A DNA stretch of 64,000 nucleotides. Source: Flavobacteriales bacterium (GTDB taxonomy: Bacteria > Bacteroidota > Bacteroidia > Flavobacteriales_D > Sanyastnellaceae). The position numbers and the translations under genes were made by a program. Position 1 is the first letter of the stretch. Every line of letters begins with the position of its first letter. Location of the stretch: the NCBI GenBank assembly GCA_016722445.1, contig JADKIZ010000001.1:1-64000 (forward strand), written 5' to 3'. Positions 28,431-37,447 of this stretch are shown piece by piece. The notes beneath the pieces were generated by a model. The model was given only the letters and a program-made list of their open reading frames with translations. It did not search any database and was not told the origin of the DNA.

Positions 28431-28868
28431 TTACTTTTTACGGCGGCCATAAAAATGCAGGGAATGGTGATCGATTTCAATTCCAAAAATGTCCTCCAGG
28501 GTCGATTTGATGTTTTGAATTCGCGGATCGCAGAATTCCAGCACTTCATTGCTGTCGGTGAGGATGATGTGATCGTGTTGCTGGTTTTGAAATGCCCGTT
28601 CGAACAACGCGGATGTCTGACCAAACTGATGTTTGCGCACCAGATTACAGTCGATCAGCAAATCGATGGTATTGTAAAGCGTAGCCCGGGAAACGCGGTA
28701 CTTCTTGTTTTTCATCCGGAGGTAAAGCGCTTCGATATCGAAATGCCCTTTGTATTCATAGATTTCTCGAAGAATGGCGAAACGCTCAGGCGTTTTGCGA
28801 TGCTTGTGAAGTTCCAGATATCGGGTAAATATGTCGCGGACTTTGTCCTGTACCAGTGTTGACATCAA
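28431..28868 (-). CDS. Fur-family metal-responsive repressor
   Basis: 145-residue winged-helix regulator of the ferric uptake family. The N-terminal DNA-binding part has RKTPERFAILREIYEYKGHFDIEALYLRM and the recognition helix VSRATLYNTIDLLIDCNLV. The dimerisation/metal part keeps HDHI, EFCDPRIQ and HHSLHFYG. The CxxC pair that holds structural zinc in many Fur proteins is absent: the place after HDHII reads LTDSN. The metal and targets cannot be told from sequence. Start is one of two adjacent ATGs (28868 or 28865). It is followed by purA and preceded by the rel gene, all leftward. Confidence 0.85.
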   Translation of the reverse strand: MMSTLVQDKVRDIFTRYLELHKHRKTPERFAILREIYEYKGHFDIEALYLRMKNKKYRVSRATLYNTIDLLIDCNLVRKHQFGQTSALFERAFQNQQHDHIILTDSNEVLEFCDPRIQNIKSTLEDIFGIEIDHHSLHFYGRRKK

Positions 28869-28915
28869 TTCTGCAAAATTAGCGATCTCAGCGATTGGTG
28901 GGTTATCTCAATTCA

Positions 28916-31150
28916 TCACTGAAATTCACTTTCAATACGATCCACCGTGAGCACACCATCTACGGCCTTCAATTTATCCATGAGCGAACTCAGGTGCATG
29001 GTGTCGTGAACGAGCACCACCACTTTTCCCTGGAAAATACCGTCTTTCGCTTCGAATGAAATAGCACGCATATTCACGTTCATATCGGTTGAAATGATGT
29101 TGGTGATGTTTTGCACGATACCCACGTCGTCCGTTCCTGAGAATTTCAGTCCAACTTCAAACTCAACGGTCTCTGCATTGTTCCATCTCGCCTTGATCAC
29201 ACGATATGCGTATTTGCTCATCAACAATTGGGCATTCGGACAATTCGTGCGGTGAATTTTGATGCCTTCGTTTACTGTGATAAATCCAAAAACCTCATCA
29301 CCAGGAATCGGATTGCAACAAGTGGCGAGGGTAAAATCGACACGTTGTTGCTCGTCTCCGATCAGCAGGGTTTCGTTCTTACCCGGAGTAGTGATCACCA
29401 CCTTATCCTGCGATGTCTGCTTATTGGTTTCAGGTAATACCTCTGCCTTTGTTTCAAATTTGATGCGATTTCCATCCACGACAAAACCTTTCAACCTCGT
29501 GAGATCAATGCGACCTTTTGCGATGCGGTAATAAAGTTCCGTTGCTGTGGCGGTATCAAATTTTTTGACAAACTCATCGATGTTTTTGCTATTGAATTCG
29601 ACTTTCAATCCACCGAGCTTTCTGCGCAACATATCCTTACCATCATCAGCAATCAACTTCTTCTCTTCGCGAAGGGCATCGCGAATCTTCTGTCTGGCAC
29701 TTGCCGTAATGACAATACTCAACCAATCTTCCTTCGGTCGTTGTTTTTTCGAAGTGAGAATTTCAACCTGATCACCACTGCGCAGCTTGTGACTTAGCGG
29801 AACGAGCTTAAAATTCACTTTTGCACCAATGCATTGCGAACCTATCTGTGAGTGGATATGAAAAGCAAAGTCGAGTGCGGTAGCTCCGACAGGCAAAGTT
29901 TTCAAATCGCCATTCGGTGTAAAGACATAAATCTCTTCTGAAAACAAGGACAATTTAAAATTGTCGATGAAGTCGATGGCATTGTCTTCCGGGTTTTCCA
30001 AAACATCCCGCACTTGATTGAGCCATTTGTCCAGTTTACCTTCCGGAGTTTCCGGAGAATCTTTGTATTTCCAATGCGCGGCGAAACCCTTTTCGGCCAT
30101 TTCATCCATGCGCACAGAGCGGATCTGCACTTCAACCCATTTACCCGAAGGCGACATCACCGTCGTGTGCAGCGATTCATATCCACTGCTTTTGGGAATG
30201 CTGATCCAGTCGCGCAAACGTTCGGGGCTTGGTTGGTAGAAATCAGTGACAATGGAATACACCCTCCAGCAATCACTTTTCTCCGTTTCCATTTGGGTAT
30301 CGAGAATGACACGGATGGCGAAAACGTCGTAAATCTCTTCGAAAGGCACACCCTTTTTCACAATCTTATTCCAGATGGAATAGATGCTTTTCGTGCGGCT
30401 TTTGATTTCATACTTAAAACCAAATTTATCGAGTGCTCTTCTGATAGGCAGTGTGAAAGCGTTGATGAATCTGGTGCGGACAGCCTGTGTCTTCTGCAGT
30501 TTGCTCACGATGCTGTCGTATGTTTCTGGATCTTTGAACTTCAGAGACAGATCTTCCAATTCAGTTTTGATGTTGTACAAACCAAGGCGGTGAGCCAGTG
30601 GTGCATACATGAATTGTGTTTCACTGGCGATCTTCAACTGCTTTTCGCGTTTCATGTGATCGAGCGTGCGCATATTGTGCAGTCGATCCGCCAGTTTGAT
30701 CAGGATCACGCGTACATCGTCGCTGAGAGTTAGCAGCATTTTGCGAAAATTTTCCGCCTGATCGCTGCTGTTCTCATAGTTGCTGACACCAGAAATTTTC
30801 GTCAGACCATCGATGATGACACGTTCACGTTTGCCGAACAGATTCTGAATATCATCCAGCGTGATTTCCGTGTCTTCTACGGTATCGTGGAGTAAAGCGC
30901 AGACGATACTGGTTGTATCCAGGCCAATTTCTTCTGCGGCAATCTTGGCCACAGCGAGTGGATGATAGATATAAGGTTCGCCACTTTTCCGGCGCATATC
31001 CTTGTGAGCTTCAGCCGCAACTTCGAATGCTTTGCGAATACGCGCGCGATCTGCGCGTGTTTTAGACCGGTGACAAACCCTCAGCAGTCCCCGATACCTA
31101 CGCAGAATCTCACGTTTCTCTTCTTCCAGATCAATTCCTTCTTTCATCAT
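28916..31150 (-). CDS. RelA/SpoT-family (p)ppGpp synthetase/hydrolase
   Basis: Long bifunctional stringent-response enzyme, 744 residues. Domains in order: HD hydrolase (YIYHPLAVAKIAAE and ALLHDTVEDT with His88-Asp89, KLADRLHNMRTL), synthetase (IYDVFAIRVILDT, DWISIPKSSGYESLHTTV), TGS (IYVFTPNGDLKTLPVGATALDFAF), a helical/zinc-finger region (TLATCCNPIPGDEVFGF) and a C-terminal ACT domain (FSGTDDVGIVQNITNIIS). Both catalytic halves keep their key motifs, so both activities are expected. Usual single Rel for Bacteroidota. Upstream of it lies a 147-base gap and the T9SS remnants. Confidence 0.93.
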   Translation of the reverse strand: MMKEGIDLEEEKREILRRYRGLLRVCHRSKTRADRARIRKAFEVAAEAHKDMRRKSGEPYIYHPLAVAKIAAEEIGLDTTSIVCALLHDTVEDTEITLDDIQNLFGKRERVIIDGLTKISGVSNYENSSDQAENFRKMLLTLSDDVRVILIKLADRLHNMRTLDHMKREKQLKIASETQFMYAPLAHRLGLYNIKTELEDLSLKFKDPETYDSIVSKLQKTQAVRTRFINAFTLPIRRALDKFGFKYEIKSRTKSIYSIWNKIVKKGVPFEEIYDVFAIRVILDTQMETEKSDCWRVYSIVTDFYQPSPERLRDWISIPKSSGYESLHTTVMSPSGKWVEVQIRSVRMDEMAEKGFAAHWKYKDSPETPEGKLDKWLNQVRDVLENPEDNAIDFIDNFKLSLFSEEIYVFTPNGDLKTLPVGATALDFAFHIHSQIGSQCIGAKVNFKLVPLSHKLRSGDQVEILTSKKQRPKEDWLSIVITASARQKIRDALREEKKLIADDGKDMLRRKLGGLKVEFNSKNIDEFVKKFDTATATELYYRIAKGRIDLTRLKGFVVDGNRIKFETKAEVLPETNKQTSQDKVVITTPGKNETLLIGDEQQRVDFTLATCCNPIPGDEVFGFITVNEGIKIHRTNCPNAQLLMSKYAYRVIKARWNNAETVEFEVGLKFSGTDDVGIVQNITNIISTDMNVNMRAISFEAKDGIFQGKVVVLVHDTMHLSSLMDKLKAVDGVLTVDRIESEFQ

Positions 31151-31297
31151 GGAGTGCGCAAATTATAACAAAGAATGGCGCAGATGGAGAGGTTCCAAAT
31201 AAGAAGATTCACAATCGTGGTCTGAAAGCAGGTTTGGGTAATTGATATGGCATGGGAATGAGACAGATCGTAGTCTAACGAACATGAATACAACCAC

Positions 31298-32814
31298 TCA
31301 CACCTTCACTACCCTTTCCGTCACAACGCTGCCATCTTCCATCAAGACACGAAGAAAATACACGCCATATTCTAGATCGCGAATGTTCCATTGCTGACTT
31401 TTGTGATAAACTTTTTCAGAAAAAATAAGTCTGCCAGCAGCATTGTAAAGTTCAACCGATTCCGCCGACACCGGCAACTGCGCTTTCAACACATGATGCG
31501 TCGGATTGGGCCAGAGTTTTACCTCAAGATTTTCACGTTCTACAACAGCATCAGGAAAACAAAACCCCGGTTGTTCGTAGCCACAACTGTCGATTTTGAC
31601 CATCCAATGGCGTTGGGATAATGTGGGAAATAATTCTACCGTTCCCGTCATAACATAACCGCCATCAGGTGTGTTTGCAATATCAAAAAAAAATTCATCA
31701 TAACTGTCCAACCCACTGAGGTATTCATAGTGCCATTCTAATTCTCCATTCATTTTCGCTTTGAACACTCTGGTGTAATAATTGGAAAATCATCAGAGGA
31801 ATTATACATGTAGCCTGTTGTAACAAATGAGCCATCAGGGATTGTATCATCGACTCATTGTTGCCGACACTGATGTGAACATTCCAATCTGAAATATCTA
31901 AAGTTTCGTCCGAAATGAGTTGCCAAGCCACTGGATCGAATTCAACTATTTGTTGTTGATGATGAATGTTGGTATCGATGTCATCATCTATACAACGCGG
32001 ATAAGTGAACACAATGTGATTTTCTGGTGTTATAGTCGCAGCACCCCTCCAATCCATGCAATTGTCCGGATTCCCGAAATAATACACGTCCAAAATTTCA
32101 CCTGTGAGGTCAGTCTTGAGAAAAAAGTTCTGTCGATCACCTGTACCACACTCTGCATATGTATAGCCCCACATCAATAGGAAGTCATCTATTTGCCTTG
32201 CACCTGAAAATGAAAATTCGGAGCAGTATTCACTTTCTGGAAGAATATTCAAATGATTGGATACAACTGCGCCATCAATATCTAATTGCGTGATACGATA
32301 ACCGATACTATCGGGGCTATCTCCGCCTGCAAAATAGCCAAACCTTGCAAGAGAAACTACAAGTAGATTTCCGTTATTCAGTTGAGTCAAACAATCGGGA
32401 CCAAAATTTTCTCCTTCACCCATAGGCCAATCTGCACCCCATGTCCAAACCGTATCTATATTTTCATCCAGCATGATTAAATAAGGATAATTGCTTTGAT
32501 TACTATTTACGGCTCCCTGTAAAACAGCAAAATGGCCATTTATTTCAACACAAGATTCCGACAACGGTGTTGTACCTTGAAATCCAATAGGCATCTGCGC
32601 CAATACAGCAAACGACTCAACACCTTCGGGATTCACTTCCTACCCAAAACGGCACCATTTGTAAACCAACATCAAATATCCACCTGAAGTAATAAATACA
32701 TTACCATTTAAAGTTCCTCATTTAAAACAGGTGAGAAACTTGATTGAAGTAGGTCGTTTGAGACCACCCTTCAATCTGAAATAAGATCAAGATTAGAAAA
32801 AGTGCGGACCGCAT
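31298..32814 (-). pseudogene. T9SS cargo protein gene with many frame breaks
   Basis: A leftward gene starts at the ATG at 32814 with a signal peptide (MRSALFLILILFQIEGWSQ). The frame is lost at about 32710, again near 32650, and the largest open part (32636-31725) carries a beta-rich body with WTWGADWPMGEGENF and a GGYVMTG-like repeat style. Two more shifts occur near 31855 and 31770, bridged by DGSFVTTGYMYNSSDDFPIIT. The last part to 31298 ends with a T9SS type A sorting domain (LWPNPTHHVLKAQLP through SVVTERVVKV). At least four frame changes are needed in 1.5 kb, more than in any other gene here. It may be decayed or badly called sequence; its short upstream partner shows true decay. Confidence 0.65.
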
Positions 32815-32815
32815 T

Positions 32816-33307
32816 TTATTTTTCCCTTATTAGTTTTAGAACATCAAAACTTCCAAATGCTTCACAGATAATACTAACAGTGTACACACCGGAGGACCAG
32901 TTTTCGATTGGTAAGATAAGTGTTGTTTGGCTCTGCTTTGTTTTTGTGTTCAGAATAGTTTTACCGGTAATGTCTTACACATTTACTTCACATATTTTAC
33001 CATTAAAACTATGAAGATCAAGATTACAATATTGTGTTGCAGGATTGGGATAAATTCTTATAATCCCTTCTTGGATCTTTGAACTTTCATTGTATCGACG
33101 CTTACTTGAAAATTCTGATTCAGAGCAAACGAAATCAGGGTAGTGGCCTGTAAATAAAAACAACAATTCCGCTGCATGAAGACAAGAGATATCATCATGA
33201 TTGATGCTCCAATTCTGAAGTAGTTCAATCTGATCAGATGAAATCGATGATGCTTGTTGATTTACTATTAGATTTTCCAAGACAAACAACTCAGTGGCGT
33301 TTTGCAT
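32816..33307 (-). pseudogene. T9SS sorting-domain gene remnant with in-frame stop
   Basis: From 33307 leftward the frame encodes a short helical segment (TELFVLENLIVNQQASS) and then a T9SS type A sorting domain (IIRIYPNPATQYCNLDLHSF). It is interrupted by TAA just after GKICEVNV (stop at 32977-32975) and continues in the same frame as DITGKTILNTKTKQSQ to VLKLIREK, ending at 32816. The expected residue at the stop is tyrosine (VYDITGK is standard), so a single substitution explains it. The upstream body is missing. Its final stop is one base from the ATG of the next T9SS gene, so the two once formed an operon. Confidence 0.6.
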
Positions 33308-33434
33308 ATCTGATTTTTCTCATTCGATGTTTGAATCACTTGATGGCGGTAACTATAGCAACACCCGTCAACCAATTTTCCATAAATAAAACCAAAATTG
33401 ATTCAACATCCATTCCCAATCCAAAGATAGCCCA

Positions 33435-33565
33435 TCACACCTTCACCACCCTTTCTGTCACAACACTACCATCTTCCAACAAGACACGAAGAACATAAAC
33501 GCCACATTCAAGATCGCAAACGTTCCATTGCTGACTTCTGTGGTAGACCATTCAGGAAGTAACTT
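33435..33565 (-). repeat. Orphan copy of a T9SS sorting-domain tail
   Basis: Leftward translation of 33551-33435 gives VYHRSQQWNVCDLECGVYVL then RVLLEDGSVVTERVVKV and a stop. It is nearly identical in protein and DNA to the last 37 codons of the T9SS gene at 31298. No body precedes it: upstream sequence is non-coding and runs into the start of the Wzi-like gene. It is a duplicated 3' end or what is left of a paralogue. The stretch between it and 33307 holds no gene. Confidence 0.75.
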
Positions 33566-33598
33566 CATCACTTACATTAGCCCCCCACATCATTTTTT

Positions 33599-35143
33599 GT
33601 GCAGAAGAATTCGCTACTCATCCTTTTCACTTTATCCGTGTTGTTCGCTCGGGCGCAACAACCCGGACAATATTTCAATCGGGAGTTTCTTTCAGAACGT
33701 GAAAAGTTGATGAACGATAAAAAGTCAGATGCGCATTCAGGCATTCAGCCTTTGGCGGAAAAACTGGAGACAAATCTTTTTAGCACACCTGACTCATCTT
33801 ACAAATTCGAAAACGGCAAACCGTCTTTGTGTTTAGGAACATTGGTGAATGTGGCCGGCGGTTATCAAGTTGAAGACAAATCCAAAGCGCTCTACCACGG
33901 GTTTGCCGGATTGGATCTTCGTCTCAACAATGTAAAACACTGGTCGTTGAATGTCGGTTATGCCATCAGTGGTGGTTCTCCCCCTCAGTATTTGTCGAAC
34001 ATGGGAGATCGTGAACAAGTTTGGGCGGGGAATGGATTTGCCATTCGCGATCAGAAAGACCTATACCATGCGCATTACACCTATGGTCATGTTTCCTATT
34101 CCAATGGAAAACATTTTCATTTCGAAGTCGGAAAGAACAAACATTTCTGGGGTGATGGTTATCGCTCGCTCATAGTCAGCGACAATGCAAATACATTTCC
34201 ATATGCACGCATCACCACCAAAGTATGGAAACTGAAGTACACGAATCTGTGGATGCAATTGCGCGATCTCAGTTATACCAATCAACTGAAGAAAGCACGC
34301 ATCAAATACGCCGCCATGCACGCGCTCAGTTTTAATGCGGGAAAACGATTCAATCTTTCATTGTATGAACTCGTCGTGTGGCAGGATCGCGATACCATGA
34401 GTCGACGTAGCCTTGACATCAACTACCTCAATCCGATTATTTTTTACAGACCAGTGGAATATTCAGTGGGATCACCAGACAATGTGATTCTTGCTTTAAG
34501 CATGAAATACAGACCAACTCCCCGACTCCAGATCTACGGTCAGTTTTTGTTGGATGAATTCAATTTGGCCCAATTGAAGACCCGCAAAAAATGGTGGGCG
34601 AATAAATATGGCGGACAACTTGGTTTCAAAACATTCGATTTGATGACTCCCGGATTCTCGTGGCAATCGGAAGCCAATATCACCAGGCCGTTCACCTATA
34701 CACATGGAAGTCCTATCCAATCATGGACACATCTGAATCAAGCCATGGCACATCCTCTGGGATGCAATTTTATCGAATGGGTCAATCTATTTCGATACGA
34801 TATCAAAGACTGGGTCATTACAGAAGAGTTTATCTGGGCGGCGTATGGCCGAGATCGCGATATTGATGGTGATGGCATTCCCGACAATCTCGGAGGAAAC
34901 ATTCTTCGGTCTTACCGCAATCCATACGAACAATACGGGCACGAAATGCTTCAGGGACTGAAAAGCACTTTTTATTTTCAATCACTGAGTATTTCCAAGA
35001 AGCTTGGCGAAAGCAAGGCCTTTGAACTATTCTTCAACCACACTTACAGGATGGAGAAAAATGAATTTGCCATCAGCACCGATCATTTCTTCCAGTTGGG
35101 AATCAGAACAAGCGGACTGCTCCAGCCTGTTCAAGATTATTGA
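33599..35143 (+). CDS. Wzi-like outer-membrane protein (capsule/exopolysaccharide assembly type)
   Basis: 514-residue predicted 18-strand-type barrel. It begins with a short signal peptide (LLILFTLSVLFARAQ) from a GTG at 33599; no ATG fits. The body has the Wzi-family style of motifs: HFEVGKNKHFWGDGYRSLIVSD, YARITTKVWKLKYTNLWMQL, SLDINYLNPIIFYRPVEYSVG, YGQFLLDEF and QSWTHLNQAMAHPLGCNF. Wzi proteins help surface polysaccharide attach to the cell. A second member lies at 59866-61443 with the same HxFGHGYRSILLSD and HLNQPLGHP-like motifs. A DGDGIPDN insert near residue 425 resembles a calcium-binding loop. Role here is inferred. Confidence 0.7.
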   Translation: MQKNSLLILFTLSVLFARAQQPGQYFNREFLSEREKLMNDKKSDAHSGIQPLAEKLETNLFSTPDSSYKFENGKPSLCLGTLVNVAGGYQVEDKSKALYHGFAGLDLRLNNVKHWSLNVGYAISGGSPPQYLSNMGDREQVWAGNGFAIRDQKDLYHAHYTYGHVSYSNGKHFHFEVGKNKHFWGDGYRSLIVSDNANTFPYARITTKVWKLKYTNLWMQLRDLSYTNQLKKARIKYAAMHALSFNAGKRFNLSLYELVVWQDRDTMSRRSLDINYLNPIIFYRPVEYSVGSPDNVILALSMKYRPTPRLQIYGQFLLDEFNLAQLKTRKKWWANKYGGQLGFKTFDLMTPGFSWQSEANITRPFTYTHGSPIQSWTHLNQAMAHPLGCNFIEWVNLFRYDIKDWVITEEFIWAAYGRDRDIDGDGIPDNLGGNILRSYRNPYEQYGHEMLQGLKSTFYFQSLSISKKLGESKAFELFFNHTYRMEKNEFAISTDHFFQLGIRTSGLLQPVQDY

Positions 35144-35227
35144 TCCATGGTCGCGAATATTTTTCCAACGAAAAACATTTCCATCATCCCACATTCAGCC
35201 ATTAAATTCGCGCGGCGTAAAATCACC

Positions 35228-36133
35228 ATGGAAGAAAGTCAAACCATACCAGCTACTGAAGAAAAAACATCATCCCGCATGAAGGATTTGGCCATGCTCT
35301 TTAAGTTGAGACTTACCTTTTTGGTGGTGATTTCTGCTGTGCTCGGCTATTTCATGGGTACCAGCACTGCAGATTGGTCCAAACTCGCAGCACTCGCCAT
35401 CGGAGGTATTCTTTTGACCGGTGGAAGCAATGGATTAAACCAGGTGATTGAGCGTGAATGGGACAAACTCATGCTGCGCACCATGCACCGTCCAATCCCT
35501 GCAGGCCGAATGCATGTTCGCGAGGGCATCATCATCTCATTGATTGCAGGAATAACAGGAATAGTTGTATTGTGGGTATGCATCAATACCGCCGCTGGCG
35601 TATTGGGACTATTGGCCTTTTTCATGTATGTGGCCATTTATACACCACTTAAAAGAATAAGCAGTCTGGCCGTTTTTGTCGGGGCATTTCCGGGCGCAAT
35701 TCCTCCTATGTTGGGATATGTCGCGGCCACAAATGATTATGGTGTAGAAGCGGGACTTCTCTTTGCCATGCAGTTCATGTGGCAGTTTCCACACTTCTGG
35801 GCCATCGCTTGGGTAGCACACGACGACTATGTGCGTGGTGGTTACAAATTACTCCCTTTTAATGAAGGCAGAACCAAAAAAACCGCTTACCAGATTTTAC
35901 TTTATTCCCTATTTCTAATACCGGTAAGCCTTTTACCTTGGGCGATTCCCCTCGAAAAACCGCTCATCGGAAACATTGCTGCAGTAGTGGCCTGCATTGC
36001 CGGTGGTGTCATGGCGTGGTATTCATTTCGATTGGTCAAAACCTGCGACATGGCTGACGCCAGAAAAGTGATGTTCACCTCGTTTTTCTATCTGCCTTTG
36101 GTGCAACTGTTTTATGTCATAGACAAATTGTGA
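35228..36133 (+). CDS. ctaB: Protoheme IX farnesyltransferase (heme O synthase)
   Basis: UbiA-type membrane prenyltransferase that adds a farnesyl group to heme B for the heme-copper oxidase. From the ATG at 35228 the 301-residue product has nine helices, the first Asp-rich region in NQVIEREWDKLMLRTMHRPIPAGRM, the loop YTPLKRISSLAVFVGAFPGAIPPMLGY and the second site MQFMWQFPHFWAIAWVAHDDYVRGGYKLLP. The frame is open to 35147, but the extra 27 residues are not family-like. It heads the cytochrome oxidase cluster, with a small secreted protein gene one base downstream. Confidence 0.93.
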   Translation: MEESQTIPATEEKTSSRMKDLAMLFKLRLTFLVVISAVLGYFMGTSTADWSKLAALAIGGILLTGGSNGLNQVIEREWDKLMLRTMHRPIPAGRMHVREGIIISLIAGITGIVVLWVCINTAAGVLGLLAFFMYVAIYTPLKRISSLAVFVGAFPGAIPPMLGYVAATNDYGVEAGLLFAMQFMWQFPHFWAIAWVAHDDYVRGGYKLLPFNEGRTKKTAYQILLYSLFLIPVSLLPWAIPLEKPLIGNIAAVVACIAGGVMAWYSFRLVKTCDMADARKVMFTSFFYLPLVQLFYVIDKL

Positions 36134-36134
36134 C

Positions 36135-36572
36135 ATGGTCCGGATTGTCTTCATTGCCATCTTACTGAGTTTTTTAGGAACAAAAGTTCATGGTCAGCAA
36201 GACACCTGTCTCAGTAATGCTTTGCGTTCTGATACACTTATAATTTGGTTTCATGACAAGGCCATTTTTCAACCTGTCAAACGAAAAATTGAAATCATCC
36301 AGTTTCACAAAAGATGGTACCGTGTTTCTTATGAAGACTCAGACGGACATGTTTCCAAGCGCAGAATACACCGTCATCGCATCAAAAAATTCATGCGAAA
36401 ATTGACGAAAATCTACTCCCATTTGCATACGCCGACAGGAGGATATATCGAATCCGGCATCACCGACATGCATTGCACCACCATGAATCAAGTGGCAATG
36501 GATCGCAAAAAAAAGTGCTTCCAAGCCATGCATGTATTGAAAATTTGGCCAAAAGAAAAAAACCAAAAGTGA
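36135..36572 (+). CDS. Small secreted basic protein of unknown function
   Basis: 145 residues, beginning one base after the ctaB stop, so almost certainly co-transcribed with it. A signal peptide (MVRIVFIAILLSFLGTKVHG) precedes a mature part rich in Lys, Arg and His (KRRIHRHRIKKFMRKLTK) with three cysteines and several Met/His residues (TDMHCTTMNQVAMD). The Met/His/Cys content and position between heme O synthase and oxidase subunit III would fit a copper or heme accessory role, but this is speculation. No family recognised. Confidence 0.55.
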   Translation: MVRIVFIAILLSFLGTKVHGQQDTCLSNALRSDTLIIWFHDKAIFQPVKRKIEIIQFHKRWYRVSYEDSDGHVSKRRIHRHRIKKFMRKLTKIYSHLHTPTGGYIESGITDMHCTTMNQVAMDRKKKCFQAMHVLKIWPKEKNQK

Positions 36573-36640
36573 CATTCAGCACGAAGTGTGCTGTGAAGCA
36601 TCACTTATGACCATCTTTGCGGCGATTTTAAAAGTGAAAC

Positions 36641-37423
36641 ATGAGTTCAACAGAGGCGAAAGCCATCAACACATCAGACGTATTTGAAGGAAAGGATCCT
36701 GAAGTAAAAGTGAGAACACGCAAAATGATGATGTGGTTCATCATTTTTGCTATTGTGATGCTTTTCGGTGGAATCACCAGCGCCATCATTGTTTTATATG
36801 GCAAATTGGTTTGGCTTCAGATGAATCCTGTAAGCGAACTCATGGTGAGCAATGCATTGATTGTTGTTTCAAGTATTACCCTCATTTTGTCGTTGCGCAC
36901 CCTTAAAAAAGGCAATCAAAAGCTCGGTTTGATATTGCATGTGGTCACCCTTTTATTGGGAATTGGTTTTGCCATTTCGCAAAATCAAGCCTGGAATAAA
37001 ATGGCAGAACGTGGATTGGGTTATACCACAACCATCAACGAGGAAGGATTAAAAGCCTATCGCTGGAATACACTTTCACGAATCACTGGGGTGTACGGCA
37101 CAGATTATTGGTTTGAAATGGGCAATGAAAAACTTGTTCTGGAGAATGGAGAATATTACAAGCCAAGCGATCCTTCCAAACCTGTCACCAATACCGTGAT
37201 GACCACTTTCAATGCATTCGGTGCGATGCTGAGTGTCCTCATTTATGTACACATCATTCACCTTTTGTTTGGAATCATTTATCTCATGGTAAACACCCTG
37301 CGTATCATGCGCGGAACGATCAATAAAGACAACACCCTCAGCATTTCCGTAAGTGGCATGTACTGGCACTTCATGGGATTATTGTGGTTGTATCTGTTTG
37401 CCTTTATGTTCTATATGTTTTGA
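36641..37423 (+). CDS. Cytochrome c oxidase subunit III-like protein (first copy)
   Basis: 260 residues with five to six helices in the pattern of heme-copper oxidase subunit III: KMMMWFIIFAIVMLFGGITSA at the N-terminus and the C-terminal pair IHLLFGIIYLMVN and SGMYWHFMGLLWLYLFAFMFYMF. The central WHFxxLLWLxLF helix is the strongest signature. The loop between the third and fourth helices is long and polar (residues about 125-185). In Bacteroidota two subunit III genes are usually adjacent; here an antisense T9SS gene separates them. No catalytic subunit I/II is in the window. Confidence 0.85.
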   Translation: MSSTEAKAINTSDVFEGKDPEVKVRTRKMMMWFIIFAIVMLFGGITSAIIVLYGKLVWLQMNPVSELMVSNALIVVSSITLILSLRTLKKGNQKLGLILHVVTLLLGIGFAISQNQAWNKMAERGLGYTTTINEEGLKAYRWNTLSRITGVYGTDYWFEMGNEKLVLENGEYYKPSDPSKPVTNTVMTTFNAFGAMLSVLIYVHIIHLLFGIIYLMVNTLRIMRGTINKDNTLSISVSGMYWHFMGLLWLYLFAFMFYMF

Positions 37424-37447
37424 TGCGCAATTCCCATTTGATGATCT

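Noticed and set aside
28347..28862. 171-residue rightward open frame
   Set aside because: Antisense shadow of the Fur-like gene.
30014..30733. 239-residue rightward open frame
   Set aside because: Lies antisense inside the rel gene, has no domain pattern and is explained by codon bias of the true gene.
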